NCBI RefSeq assembly: GCF_963169125.1
Contig: NC_084793.1
Coordinates: forward strand, 97,483,071 to 97,547,070
DNA: 64,000 nt
Direction of reading: 5' to 3'
Source of the DNA: Humulus lupulus
Taxonomy: Eukaryota; Streptophyta; Magnoliopsida; Rosales; Cannabaceae
Shown here: positions 10,022 to 21,984 of the stretch, piece after piece
How the letters are laid out: each line of letters starts with the position of its first letter
How positions within the stretch are numbered: the first letter of the stretch is position 1
Made by a program: the position numbers and the translations under genes
The notes under the pieces: generated by a model
The model's database searches: none
Told to the model about the DNA's origin: nothing
What the model saw: the letters and a program-made list of their open reading frames with translations, nothing else

Positions 10022-12472
10022 TGTAACGCCCTGGATAGCCAAGACCGTTACACTGTGTTTAGAAAAGTGCAAGACTTGTTAATCAAGTCATTTAGTTAGA
10101 AACGTATCACTGAAACTATAATCGAACTAGGGTTAAAAGATTTTGGTTACAAAAATTACATTTCATACAATCCAACATTTTATATATGGGATCCCAAAAG
10201 TAATAGCGTTTAAAAGACAATTTACAAAATTTCAGCATAAAAGTACAGCTACTAGCCACTCTATGGAAAAAACAGACATTTAGGCTTTCCCTTCCTGTAT
10301 TACTCCTCGACCGTGGCGGCCGATCAGCCGACTATGTACATTCAGCCCCAAAGCTCTCCAACTCAGGACTGCCTTTACCTGCACCACGTAGCACCCGTGA
10401 GCCAAGGCCCAGCAAGAAACCAGATAATAGAGTACAGTCATCAATTTAAACAATCAGATAACTCATATAGTATAATCATATGCTCAACAATCCAAAATAT
10501 TCACATAATCAGGCATTCATCATACCAAGGTCATCGATTAACATTAATAACCAATTCACATATATTAACCAAGGTTGACGCCCTTAGGTTGTACCCTCTA
10601 TTTATATCCCACTAACTTCGGCCCGCTTAAACCGAGCTCAGTGAATATTAAGCTGTCGTCAGCTACCAGTGGTCGAGCCGCGCCATGTGCACAAATATTG
10701 ATTCTGGCACTCTTAGGTCATTTATCATATGTCTGATGGCATAATATCATCTATGACATCATACAGATATAAGGAGCTCTTAGTCCAAACATAATCATAA
10801 AACCGGGTGCATTTTTCTTACCTTTGGGTTTCAATAACTTGATTAGTGAAATCGACCCTCAAGCACGATCCCGTCCTTGCCCTAGCGTGCACCTAGTCAC
10901 AGCCATAAATTAACATCATCACCAAACTTCAATTCCAAAACCTAGCCTCGGCACTAATCGCGAGCCCTCGGGAAGCCCTAATTCCACCAAACGGGGTGGT
11001 GGAACTAAACCCCGAGCCCCCGGGCAAAAACCCTAAGAAATAACCCAAAAACCCTCTTTTGGAAATAGGGTAGCGCTACAGCGCCCTAAAGTGGGCGCTA
11101 TGGCACTACAACCAGAGCCAAAAATGCCCCAAGCACCCAAGCCTAGCGCTGTAGCGCCCAAGGACTAGCGCTACAGCGCTACTTCTAGAGCCAAAATGCC
11201 CAGAATTGTCTCATTCGAATTTCCTCGAACCAAAACCCCCTAAAACCTTTCCAAACCTCAACCATACTTCAAAACAAGCCTACCATCATCTATAACTCAC
11301 CCCATATGACTCAACCATACAAAACTCAACCACATGCACCCCAAAATAAAGAAACTACCATGATTGAGCTTGAAGCTCAAAATCTCAACAAAACAATCAG
11401 AATAGTCCATAATTCAAGTAACCAAGTCCAAAGTTTCTTACCTTCAATGGGGAAATTCAACCTTAGGCTATCCTCCACACTTCCTCAGCTTTCACTCCTC
11501 AAAACCCCAGGCTTAATTCCCTAGAATTCCCATCAAAACTCAGCTCATAAATCCATTTTAACAAAACTCAAAAAAAAAACAAAAAAAAAACTCAGTAACA
11601 ACCTTAAAACCTTACCTCAAATGGATGAATAACTTCTACTAATTCCTCAAGAAAAATTAAGGACCCAAGTGTTGAGCCTTAGCCTAAGCCTTCTCTGAAT
11701 TTTAGCTCCAAACTCCTTCAAGAAATGGGGAAGAAGACATAAACCGTGGAGAGAAGAAAATACCTCTGTTTTTTTTTCCTTCTTTCCTTTTCTTTCAGCT
11801 TTCTTTTCTTTTTCTTTTTCTTTTTGCTTCATTCAATTTCTACTACCCTCTAAAATTTCCACTAAGGATAAAAAGCAGATTGATACTTATCTCAGTTTTT
11901 TTAAACCAAATGACCAATTTGCCCTCCCATTAAAATCTAAACCTTAAAACATTCTAAGGGCATTTTGGTCATTGGCTCCCAATTCCCGCTAATTCCTCGA
12001 GTGTCTCTAATAATTACCGCTTACCTCCCGACACCTATCTAATTACCAATTATATTCCCCAATATCAAATAGCCTCCAATATATTTCCTAAATTCCCAGA
12101 AATACTCCCGGACTCCCCCGAGCCGAGAATAAATCCTTGCCATGAATTTTTCGCTAAAATGCTCACCAAGATCGCCTCAAGTCACAAGCTGCAGATATAT
12201 CCACATAATAATGTGGTCTCAACAATTTATTACAAATATTTACATTTATGCCCTCAACAGGCCAAAATTACAATTATGACCTTATAACCTAATCAGAGCC
12301 TACAAGCATACTAGTACACATAGTCATGCATCACATATATCCAAATAATCATATAAGCATGCTTATCACATAATCATGCACTTAATCATTTAAATCACAC
12401 ATAATCCAGTTATGCCCTTCTGGCACACTAATCAAGGCCCTTAAGCCTTATTAGTAATTTTGGGTCGTTACA
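10022..12472 (-). mobile_element. Solo LTR, TGTAACRCCC chromoviral family (2.45 kb)
   Basis: Starts TGTAACGCCCTGG and ends GGGTCGTTACA, flanked by the 5-bp duplication CACAC (10017-10021 and 12473-12477). The empty site is seen in the second LTR of element 2 near 27403-27415. Orientation is minus because the element 4 LTR of the same family shows which end abuts the primer site. It holds the shared splice-like blocks (10371-10410, 10812-10826, 11611-11618), a palindromic cassette and a U3 hairpin at 12201-12216. ORFs in it are not conserved and are rejected. Confidence 0.85.
11065..11210. repeat. GC-rich palindromic-word cassette (GCGCTACAGCGC type)
   Basis: Contains TAGCGCTACAGCGCC, GGGCGCTATGGC, TAGCGCTGTAGCGCC and AGCGCTACAGCGCTAC, with the spacer phrase AGAGCCAAAA-ATGCCC occurring twice. 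The surrounding LTR is AT-rich and lacks such words. Confidence 0.8.
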
Positions 12473-12713
12473 CACACACTCAATCACTAGGGTGCATCAC
12501 TACCTACCATGTACCTTGGTGCATTCAACCAAAACTCAATTACTCTCAAATTAAAAAAATAAATAAATAAATAATTAACATTTAAATTCACAAAATTCTA
12601 CCAAACAGTTCTAACAATTAATTTAAACAAATAAATTAATTAAATCACAACACTTAACAATTAATTAAAATAAAGCACAAAATTTAATAAATAAATAAAA
12701 TTGGTGCGCTACA

Positions 12714-12733
12714 ATATACCCTCCTTAAAAGGA
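12714..12733 (-). promoter_or_regulatory. Polypurine tract of element 2
   Basis: On the minus strand CCTTTTAAGGAGGGTATAT lies immediately before the 3' LTR start TGTAGCG. This is where plus-strand DNA synthesis would be primed. Confidence 0.7.
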
Positions 12734-12734
12734 A

Positions 12735-13360
12735 TTTCGTCCCAAAATTATTTCTTGCCAAATAATTCAGGGTATCTTTCTCTCATGTCCTCCTCCAACT
12801 CCCATGTTGCTTCTCATTCCGTACTATTCTTCCACAGGACCTTAACTAGTGGAATCCTTTTGGATCTCAGTTCTCAGTTCCTTGATCTCAGTTCCTAGTT
12901 GTTCATCAAAACTCAGGTCCTGCTTTAGCTGTAATGGCTCGTAACTCAAAACATGAGAGGGATCTGACACATACTTATGCAACATCGAGATGTGAAAGAC
13001 ATTATGCGTTTCGGCCAGTGCTGGGGGCAGTGCTAAATGATACACAACTTGCCCTACTCTGTCCAAAATCTAAAACGGGCCTATATATCTAGGGCTTAAC
13101 TTCCCTTTCTTTCCAAAACGCATAACACCCTTCATCGGTGAGACTCTTAAGAAAAAAAACTCCCCCACTGAAAACTCAATGTCCCTTCTCTTAAGGTTCG
13201 CGTAACTCTTTTGCCTACTCTGCACGATAAGCAACCTTTGGCGAATCTTCTGGATCACCTCACTAGCTTCCCTAACTGCCTCAGGGCCTAAAATATAGTT
13301 CTCCTCAACTTCATCCCACTGTAAAGGAGATCTACACTTGCACCCATAAAGCATCTAATA
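12735..13360 (-). pseudogene. Integrase C-terminus and chromodomain of element 2
   Basis: The piece 13070-13354 shows the integrase tail (SPMKGVMRFGKKGKLSPRYI) and 12842-13066 continues with LALPPALAETHNVFHISML. Just downstream, to about 12740, a frame reads VLWKNSTE and then WELEEDMRERYP, a chromodomain. Single stops separate the parts. In chromoviruses this domain is known to help target integration to particular chromatin. This copy is broken by several frame changes. Confidence 0.8.
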
Positions 13361-14095
13361 GGGAGCCATCCCAATAGTGGATTGGTAACTGTTATTATAG
13401 GAGAACTCCATTAGGGGTAAGTATCGGTTCCAAGGCTCTGAAATGTCAAAGGCACAACATCTCAACATGCCTCTAGAATCTGTATAGTTCTCTCAAACTG
13501 CCCATCAGTCTGAGGATGAAATGCAGTGCTAAAATTTAGCCTTGATCCCATAGCTCTCTATAGTCCCTTTCAAAAGTTTGATGTGAACACTAACCCTCAA
13601 TCATTAATTATCGACTTTGGAACCCCATCAAGTCTCACTATCTCACTCACATATAAGTCTGCATACTGGTCTGCCGATTAGATGGTCTTAATTGGTAGAA
13701 AATGGGAGGATTTAGTGAGTCTAACCACTATTACCCAAACAATCATGCTGCTTTGTGGTCCTGGGTAACCCTACAACAAAATCCATTGCTATATCTGTAG
13801 AGCAGTTGAAGTAACCCTGCTAGCCTTTGGTGTTCCGCCATGTCAAACATCTGGCAACAAACTTAGCAATATCCCTCTTCATTCCATGCCACCAATATAG
13901 TGCCTTAAGGTATTGGTACATCTTCGTGGACCCTAGGTGTAAGGAATAGGGTGTTGTATGCGCCTCTTTCATAATACTTTCCTTAATCTCAACATTGTCA
14001 GGAACACAAATCCTATCCTTGTATCGCAGCAATCCACCGTTGGACATTGTGAAGTCACTGCTACCAATTTCTTGTACCAAAGCCTCTTGCTTCAT
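13361..14095 (-). pseudogene. Integrase catalytic core and zinc-binding domain of element 2
   Basis: The N-terminal zinc-binding region is in 13820-14095 (STKMYQYLKALYWWHGMKRD, then CLTWRNTKG, where the usual C-x2-C is damaged). The core at 13361-13820 survives only as scraps in three frames (for example MEFSYNNSYQSTIGMAPY near 13365-13425). It cannot be functional. Confidence 0.75.
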
Positions 14096-14101
14096 TAGGG
14101 C

Positions 14102-15664
14102 TTAATCCATTTTTTGTCCTTCTTGAATTTGTTCCAGTAGGGAGGAATGTAACGTGAGGTTTGATAGGCTTCCTGTCATAAGTTTGATGCCAGCATTTAT
14201 AATCTCCTTCTGAAGAGGCATCTCTATTGTATTCAGTGCTAAGAGACTATCGAGTCCCCGCCTACTCAATGCATCAGCAACCATATTAGCCTTGTCTGGG
14301 TGGTATAAAATTTCATAATCGTAGTCTTTCACTAATTCCAACCACCTGCGCTGCCTCATATTTAGTTCTTTCTATGTGAAGAAGTATTTCAGACTTTTGT
14401 GGTCAATGTAGATTTCGCACTTGTCCCCTTATAGGTGATGTCCCCTTATAGATTTCGCTGCCAACTCCAGATCATGAGTGGGATATCGTTGCTCATAATC
14501 CTTGAGCTGTCTGGAAGCATAAGCTACCACCTTCCCATTTTGCATCAACACACTCCCTAATTCATTCTTTGACGCGTCACAATACACCACAAATTTCCCA
14601 CCCTCTGTGGGAACACAAAGGATAGGTGCGGAGATCAACTTATCCTTCATGGTTTGAATTATTTCTTCACATTTCTCGGTCCATGCAAACTTTTGATGTT
14701 TGTGGGTTAAGTTTGTCAAGGGTGTGGCAATCTTTGAGAAACCCTCGACAAACTTCCAATAATAACCCGCCAATCCTAAGAAGCTTCGAACCCCTAAGGC
14801 ATTCTTTGGTTGGGGCCAGTCTCTAATGGCCCCGATATTTGATGGATCTACTGCTATCCCATTCTTGGACACCATATGCCCTAAGAAAGTTACTTGTTCC
14901 AGCCAAAACTCATACTTAGAGAACTTAGCGTATACCTGATGTTCTCGTAGTCTTTTCAGAGCCAACCTCAAATGCTCCTCATGCTCCTCCTTGGTCTTCA
15001 AGTAGATAAGGATATCGTCTATGAAAACTACCATAAACTTGTCCAAATAGTCCATAAATACCCTGTTCACCATGTCCATGAATGTTGTTGGGGCGTTAGT
15101 GAGTCAAAAAGACATCACTAGGAACTCATAGTGTCCGTAGCGAGTTTTGAAAGTCGTCTTCAGAATGTCTCCAACTTTTACTTTCAACTGATGGTACCCG
15201 GATCGCCGATCAATCTTTGAGAATACTGCTTCCCCTTACAGTTGATCAAAAAGGTCATTTATCCTAGGCAACGGATATTTGTTCTTGATGGTGACCTTAT
15301 TGAGTTCTCGGTAATTGATGCACATTCTCATGCTCCTGTCCTTATTTTTCACAAATAGGAGTGGTGTTCCCCATGGCGTATGACTAGATCTTATGAACCC
15401 CTTGTCCAACAAATCTTGTAGTTGGTTCTTAAGTTCCTTCAACTTTGCAGGTGCCATTTGATGGGGAGCTTTAGAGATTGGTGTTGTTTCTGGTGCAAGT
15501 TCAATCACAAATTCAATTTCTCTGTCCGGGGGAAATCCTAGTAACTCCTCGGGAAACACTTCCGGAAACTCACAAACGATATGCACATTTTCTGGTTTTA
15601 ATTCTAACTCCTTGGATTTATCTACCACACTAGATAGATATGACGAACAACCATGTTGCATCAT
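14102..15664 (-). pseudogene. Reverse transcriptase and RNase H of element 2
   Basis: RT fingers occur in 15236-15664 ([20 protein letters not shown]) and the palm in 14429-15079 with an intact FIDD box ([14 protein letters not shown]). RNase H follows ([18 protein letters not shown]) and its end, RQRRWLELVKDYDYEILYHP, is in 14102-14359. A stretch at 15080-15235 has stops between the fingers and the palm. Length and order match a Ty3/gypsy chromovirus. Confidence 0.85.
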
Positions 15665-16162
15665 AATTCATGCCTCCAGTGCCGATATTATGGGCGTACG
15701 AAAACCTGCTAATTCTCCTTTAAAAGAAAAGAGTTCCCCTTCTTTTGGTCTGAACTTCACAGTCTTTTTCCGGCAGTCAATCGTTGCTCCATGTTTGGAT
15801 AACTAATCCATGCCAAGTATGGCATCATAATATGCTATACTTAGTTCTATAAGGTCTGTCGGGCACTCCCTGCCCTCTATTGTTATAGGTGCTGACTGCA
15901 ACCACCTAGTTGACATCATCATGTCTCCTAACAGTAACATTGTACTAAAACTATGCTCAAATACTTTACAAGACATACCCAACTTATTAATCATATTCAT
16001 GGAAACATAGGAGTGAGTCGCTTCAGAATCAATAAGGACTCTACACATCATACCAGATATAGGGAGCTGACTTGTGACTACGGTGTTGTTGATGGCAGCT
16101 TCATTCTGAGTTAAGGCAAAAACCTGTGCGGGCACCAGATTGTTGTTATTATTATGCCCCAC
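15665..16162 (-). pseudogene. Aspartic protease of element 2
   Basis: The frame 15803-16162 carries CRVLIDSEATHSYVS, where the active-site triad D-S-G of the family has become D-S-E. This change of the essential glycine predicts an inactive enzyme. The closing segment AYYDAILGMDWL-like is cut by a stop at 15803. A linker to RT follows (15665-15800). Confidence 0.8.
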
Positions 16163-16174
16163 TTTCCATTGTGG

Positions 16175-17103
16175 TCAATCCTCTCTTAGATGTCTTGCCT
16201 GACCGCACTTGAAACATTTTTTGGTACCGGCTTGGCTTGGGTGATTCCCACGGTTCCGATCAATATAGCGACTATTACGGTTGTTAGGGTGGTTCTGAGT
16301 GCTGTGACTATTGTTATTCTGCCTTTCATTAGCTTTCCTCTTATTGCCCTTATTCAAACCCTTGTTTCGGTGGGCCTCTCTTCTAGCAGAATTGTTCTTC
16401 CATATCCGATCCTCCAAGTATTCTGCCTCAAGTGCCTTATCTAGTACTTCGGCATAACTGACCAATTCAATACTGGTCATCTTAATGTCCCTAGCAATCA
16501 TAGGCTTGAGTCCCCTCATGAACCTTTAGATTCGTAGAGCATCAACTGGTACAACTTCAGGAGCGAATTTTGCCAACCTATCAAACTTCTGTCCATAATC
16601 GATGATAGATAAATTTCCCTGAACCAAAGTCACGAACTCATCTAAAATCCTGCACAAAATCTGCCCAAGTCATGGTATTCAGGTCTCGAGTCTGTTTAAT
16701 CACATCCCACCATATTCCCGCATCCAACTTAAGCAAGTGGGCTGCACATGAGATTCACTGGCGATCATTTAACTCCATATGATCAAAGATGGCCTCGACC
16801 GACCTTAACCAATCCTCCACCACCATGGGATCAACTTTCCCTTCAAAGGTTGGTGGGGCTTGTTTTCTGAAACGTTCATACACTTGCTCAAACTCATAAG
16901 TCACAGGTAGTGGTGCAGGTGGTGGTGTTGGCGACTGAGGCTACGCCACTGGTATTTGAGGTACTTAGGGCATTTGGGGCACTTGGGATGCTTGCCTAGC
17001 TTATGCCAATTCCTCATCTCTCAGTCTTAGTTGTTCTCTCAACCTTGCTACCTCTGCAGCTAGATCCACAAATGGTGTTGCTGGAGCTACAGGTTGGACT
17101 GGT
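16175..17103 (-). pseudogene. gag of element 2, main part
   Basis: The C-terminal piece 16175-16519 has the RNA-binding zinc knuckle KCFKCGQARHLRED, whose last Cys is replaced by a stop (TGA). Upstream to 17103 the frame shows the capsid-like segment (PPTFEGKVDPMVVEDWLRSV, then HLLKLDAG) and a proline-rich leader, with stops and a frameshift. The reading frame breaks at 17104, where a copia LTR was inserted; the N-terminal basic part continues at 18298. Confidence 0.8.
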
Positions 17104-17659
17104 GGCATTGTTAGGAAAATATGTATTTGCCTCAATGGAAATAGGTAAGATAATTACAACTCTAAACTAAATATTACAAATAAATATTATTGATTAAAAA
17201 GTGTTACAACTCTATGACAAAAATTACATGTAAATATAGAGAAAGAGGTAGAAGATGATAGAAATAGAAAATATAACTCTAAGACAAAAAGATACAAATA
17301 AACTAGAAGTAGTAGAATGAAAGATATAGATGAGATTACAACTCTAAAACAAAAGATACATATAAAGAGTAAACATAGAATAATAGAAGAAATGAAAAGC
17401 AATAGAATAAAAGAACAAGATTAAGAACAATGAACTAAGAACTCTCACTCACACAACCAAAGTGAAGAGTGTTGGGGATCACCAACTTGAACAAGGTTTG
17501 AAACATTTGTCCAAAAGCTTATTTCCCCCTAACTCAAGCACTAAGGGATCTCTCACAGATATTGGAAATGCTTTCTGGAATAAACAAGCCTCAAGGTGTT
17601 TCTAGCCAAGTGCTCTAATGGATAGAAAAATTGTGTCTTACAAGTGAGCTATAGGCTCC

Positions 17660-17667
17660 TATTTATA
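17660..17667 (-). promoter_or_regulatory. TATA box in the copia solo LTR
   Basis: TATAAATA on the minus strand, about 560 bp from the LTR 3' end. Confidence 0.5.
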
Positions 17668-17834
17668 GAGTTTAGAGACACCCTTTGAATTTAAAATTCC
17701 ACCAACCCCCATGGCTGTTACCAATGTTTAATTGGATTAATATGGAATTAAAAAAGAGATTTGAGAGTTATTTGGGTTTTTTGAGCCGTTCAACAAAGAT
17801 TGAAAAAACTGAAAAAATTGGTCAGTTTTTGGCC

Positions 17835-17935
17835 TATGGTCGCAGCCAGAGACATTAGTGGCCGCGGCCACTAGTCTCTATCCCACAGGCCACAGCCACT
17901 AACATTCAGTGGTCGCGGCCACCGACCAATTTCAA
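17835..17935. repeat. GC-rich palindromic-word cassette (GGCCGCGGCC type)
   Basis: Contains GGTCGCAGCC, AGTGGCCGCGGCCACT, GGCCACAGCC and AGTGGTCGCGGCCACC, with CAGAGACATTAG between words. These are self-complementary or nearly so. Confidence 0.75.
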
Positions 17936-18297
17936 CACTAAAAATGTGCTGTTTTTCCAAACAGTTCCAAACCCTCCCAAATGATTTTGTAACTCCGAAA
18001 ACACATTATTGGGGTTAAAATCATATCTCTAACAACCATTTCACATATGGCTTTATGAAATTCATCTCAATATTGTATAACAACAAATTTACACAATAAA
18101 GGGTAATATTTGGAAGTTACAAATTTGTAATACCAAATATGTTACATTATTTGGATATATTTCATATATCTAAATATTGTATCTCTCTATTATATGTTAC
18201 AATATGTGACACTCTTTGTCACATTTATTTAATCTAAAACATTATATTATAATATAATATAATATTACATTATATTATAAAATAATATAATAGGCAT

Positions 18298-18410
18298 TCC
18301 TATGTCAAGATTTTTCATGGCCTTAGACCTTGTGGAGACACCTTTTCCTTGGCTTCCTCCTCTTCCTTTGCCTCTTCGTCCTCTTGTTAATATTATGAGC
18401 TTCTAAGGCA
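18298..18410 (-). pseudogene. N-terminal basic segment of element 2 gag
   Basis: The minus strand encodes a short Arg/Gly-rich stretch (RGRRGKGRGGSQGKGVSTRS), the type of basic leader found at the start of chromoviral gag. It connects across the copia LTR insertion to the main gag at 17103. Confidence 0.5.
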
Positions 18411-18667
18411 CCAAAAGAAAGTCATAAGAGAGGACAATTTGCAAAATGGTTTGATAAATATTAGTGAAAATCATACATTCCAAATCCACACCATTTGGAG
18501 TTTTCAAAAGGAAAATATTAAACCGTAGCATTCAAAGTGTGTTCAAAATTATTTCAAAATTCAAACAACTCATAAAGTATTCAATAACCAAAAACATAAA
18601 TCCTTAGGGTTTTAAAAAAAAAACCCATCTTATTCATTAACGTTTCATGGAACGATCAACGTGATGG

Positions 18668-19233
18668 ACTCTAGTCCTCAACTATGGACTCGTCTTCTGA
18701 GCTGTAATCAAAGACGTCCTCTGGGATGTGGAAGTATTCCGAAGCACTCGCCAGCACCCTCATCCTAGTAGTCACTTGTGGTATAGCATGATCTACTTCC
18801 TGACATGCCAAGGCTCCTTCCAAATCATGTACCATCTCCAAAAGCTCCTCCATCTCTCTGTTATCCATCTTTCCCATAACTATCTCCTGACGACTAAATT
18901 TTTAGTTGTTCATAAGATAGTATATCACATACTCTATGGTGCTAAATTCCAGGTCGTCCTGAACGACATTGTACCATGCTACGTCTAACTGGAGAAGGGC
19001 CTCGGAGTACATCGACAATGCTTCCCTTTACACCCAATATTGCTCTCTAGGCCATAGCTATGCTCCTCTTTTATTCATGATTCCTTGCATACGATCGCAA
19101 ACCACCATCATTGTTTTCAACACCGCAATTCTCCAATCGTAAGGGTCCTCCTCAAGCTGGACCTTGGGTATTGCCCAAATTTCCTTAAGTGGTTGTTTCT
19201 TAGGGTATTTATAACAAGAGGCATCTTACTATA
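18668..19233 (-). pseudogene. Extra ORF upstream of gag in element 2, unknown function
   Basis: A frame of roughly 185 codons with three in-frame stops runs from about 19233 to 18671. It includes YDWRIAVLKTMMVVCDRMQG, then ALLQLDVAWYNVVQDDLEFS, then an acidic helical end (MEELLEMVHDLEGALACQEV ... DYSSEDESIVED). I do not recognise a family. It lies between the primer site and gag, so it is in the element's leader. The preserved frame over about 185 codons suggests a once-real protein. It could also be a captured host gene fragment. Confidence 0.5.
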
Positions 19234-19300
19234 CTGCAGTAACAACACTATAAAATTAAATAAAATAGAACAAGTAATAGCATATAGAACAAACACTTAC
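19234..19300 (-). other. Candidate leader intron before the extra ORF
   Basis: On the minus strand a GTAAGTG donor (GT at 19299-19300) and a pyrimidine-biased tract ending CTGCAG (AG at 19234-19235) bound 67 bp immediately before the extra ORF. It is short but possible for a plant intron. Splicing is inferred only. Confidence 0.35.
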
Positions 19301-19363
19301 AACGCGGTGAGGTGAGATTTTCCCGTCTTTAGCGTGTATGGGGAAGGTCCTTGGAAACATGAA

Positions 19364-19381
19364 CGATCATCTCTTATACCA
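19364..19381 (-). promoter_or_regulatory. Primer-binding site of element 2 (tRNA-Met type)
   Basis: TGGTATAAGAGATGATCG on the minus strand, two bases after the LTR end. It resembles the complement of the plant initiator tRNA-Met 3' end (TGGTATCAGAGC), with some substitutions. Confidence 0.75.
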
Positions 19382-21204
19382 TTTGTAAAATGCCCTAGAC
19401 TAAGACTTTATAAAACTTTTACATGCTCATAAACTTATAGAAGAAATTCACTTATTATATGAAAAATCCCAATCTGGCATTGTTAAAACATCCAAGTTAG
19501 GCCCAATAGTTTAAAATAAAATAATAGTTATCATGCAATGTTTTAAAAATAAATAAAGTTTAAGTCCCACTGATATGTTTGGAAATCAAAATAAAAACAT
19601 AACATTGTCCTTTAAATTTTGGCATTTTAAGCTAATCGTTTGTTCGCCCATAGGATACCCCCACGCCATACACACCCTGACGTCGGAACTCCCCACATCA
19701 CCACACGTGCCAATGAGAAACCCTATTTGCTACCTGGAAGGAAAAGTAAGGGGTGAGCTAAAAGCTCTGTAAGGAAGTACAAATAACAGACAAAGAAAAC
19801 ACAACAAAACATAATTTTATCGTAAGACTCCTACAACGTCATATACATACATCTTCATACATTGCACTTAACGTCATTATCATACATCGTTATCATGCAT
19901 CATATATCATAAACATTATCATCACATCTTTGTAAACATGGCCCCCTATCTTTTCCATGTCACATCTTGAGGTAAACAAGAGGCTATGGTCCTTGAATAT
20001 CCTCGGCGCGTCCGCCCTATGAGTTACGTCCTTATATCCTTAGTAACTCGGGTTACGTCTAGATCCTTAGTAACCCATTTGTTGTGTTGTGTTCAACACG
20101 CTAACAACCATTTACATATCATACAACATACAGAAATACATGAAATTCAGTAGCATCAACACAAAAAGGATATACATGATTCATCAAATTTCACCATATC
20201 AATTTAACAACAGCATTTCTGTAATGACCCAAATTTCCTAATAAGGTTTAGGACCTTGATTAGGAGGTCGAGAAGGTCGTAATTGATTTATTATGCCATT
20301 AAATGATTATATGCATGATTATGTGAATTATATTATTATATGATGATAAATGCATTCATATGGGTCCACTTTTATCAGGGCATTTTGGTACTTTGGCCCG
20401 TTGATGGCATATTTGTATATTTTCATGCATTTTGGTGAATTATGAATAAGACCACATTATAATGTGGATTTTTTCGAGCTATTCGACATGAGATGTTCTT
20501 TGAATGCAAGTTAGCGGTTTGGTCATAACGGTGTTAATTTCGGTGCTTGGGGTGAGTCTCGGGGTAATTTGAGGATTAGTACATTACAGGGAATTAAAGG
20601 GTAATGGGATATGATTTATTAGCATTTGAGAATATTGGGAATAATGAGAGTTGAAGGACGTTAATTAAGTTTAACGGGATTAGAGGAGAATGGACGATTT
20701 CTCCCTTGGAGGCTGTTAAGGAATTAAAGTAGGCTTGGGGGCATTTTGGTCATTTGACCTTGGGGATATATGTTGAGTTAGAAGGCTGTAGAAAGCTTAA
20801 GAAAAACAGAGCTTCTTCTTCTTCTCCCGATCTCTTTTCTTCCTCTTTTTCCTTTGAAAATTTTGAGCTTCATTTGAGGATTCAAGCTAGGGAATCAAGC
20901 CTTGAGGGTCTAGGATTGTGTTCCACCATTGAAGAGGGTTTAACTCTGAGCTTGAGGTAAGATTCTAGCCATGAAAACTCTGGTTATGCTTTGTTTTCCT
21001 CTTGATTTTCAGTTGGGATATATGTTTTGGATACTGAGAATTCAATGGAGTTTTTGGCAAAGATTGGTTAGGTTTTGATGCCTAGGACTTGTATGTTTGG
21101 TTTTTGGGTTCATTTATGAGTTTGAATGAGGTTTGGAAACTAGTTTTGAAGCTTGGAATTAGAGAACACGAAGGAAGAAAAACTAGGAATGAAATACCCT
21201 GGTT

Positions 21205-21290
21205 CTAGCGCTACAACGTTGTCCAGGGCATGGCAGCTCTGGTTGTAGCGCCTAGGCGCCAGGGGGGCAGCGCTGTAGTGCTACCCTATT
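21205..21290. repeat. GC-rich palindromic-word cassette (GCGCTACA type)
   Basis: Read on the reverse strand it contains ACTACAGCGCTG, GCGCCTAGGCGCTACA, CCAGAGCTGCCATGCCC and GTTGTAGCGCTAGAACC, so it uses the same words and spacer as 11065-11210 in the same orientation relative to the LTR. Confidence 0.75.
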
Positions 21291-21984
21291 TTTCTAGGGT
21301 CCTCTTTTGGGCCCTTTTGAGGGTTTTTAGCTCAGGGTTTCAATTCCTAAGGCTCGGGATCGAATCTACTAATCATTTTGGTATGATTCGAGGTCCTGGG
21401 AGTAAGGTTTAGGTCGAGAACCTTTTATTGCTCATTTTCATTGATGGGAGTTATATTTGGTTATGACTAGGTGACTGCTAAGGGATCAAAGGATCGATCG
21501 TTCTCAAGGGTCGTTCATTTGTTATTTCTTGCTTGAACCAAAGGTAAGAAAACTACACCCAGTATGTGACATGCATGGTTTTGATGTAGCATGTTGAGTG
21601 CTCTATTTGTATATCTGGAATGCATATCAAATGCTTGGAAATTTGCTTATCTGTGAATTGTACTGACTTATTAGTTAGAATCGGCAATGGTGTCAGTATT
21701 AATTGTGAAGCTGTGACTTATTAGTCAAGTTCGGCAATAGTACTGAGCACTGGTCGTATGGTATTGGCTTATGAGTCAAGAACGATACTATCCTGTTTAA
21801 CGCAAGTCGAAAAGATTAGATCTAATAGACATAAGCATTATCATCATAAGCATGAAATTCTTGACCGACCTTAAGTTCGATGAAAACTAAAATTGCTTGT
21901 CTAGTCTAAAGGCTTGTTATTTAGAGCCAGAGCCAAAAGGCTAAGGTGACCTACACGTCACATGGATAGGAGGGTATGGGACCT

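Larger units (their letters stand above)
7921..12713 (-). repeat. 3' LTR of element 2 (left part missing, interrupted by 10022-12472)
   Basis: From 7982 it matches 23632 onward in the 5' LTR, apart from the insertions in each copy. Its outer end reads TGTAGCGCACC on the minus strand, next to a polypurine tract. The first 60 bp (7921-7981) do not match the 5' LTR well, so there is a local deletion or rearrangement next to the element 1 junction. It is AT-rich with a CT-rich tract at 9520-9605 and no believable gene. Confidence 0.8.
17109..18292 (-). mobile_element. Solo LTR of a Ty1/copia-like element (1184 bp) in gag of element 2
   Basis: Flanked by the exact duplication GGCAT (17104-17108 and 18293-18297). 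On the plus strand it begins TGTTAGGAAAATATG. A TATAAATA box on the minus strand (17660-17667) indicates minus orientation, and the expected opening TG is mutated to TA at 18292. An AT-rich run (18240-18292) lies at one end. It holds a palindromic cassette at 17835-17935. No gene. Confidence 0.8.

Noticed and set aside
10313..10615. 100-residue ORF in solo LTR 10022-12472
   Set aside because: Corresponding frames in the sister LTRs are not open; it overlaps the conserved non-coding block at 10371-10410.
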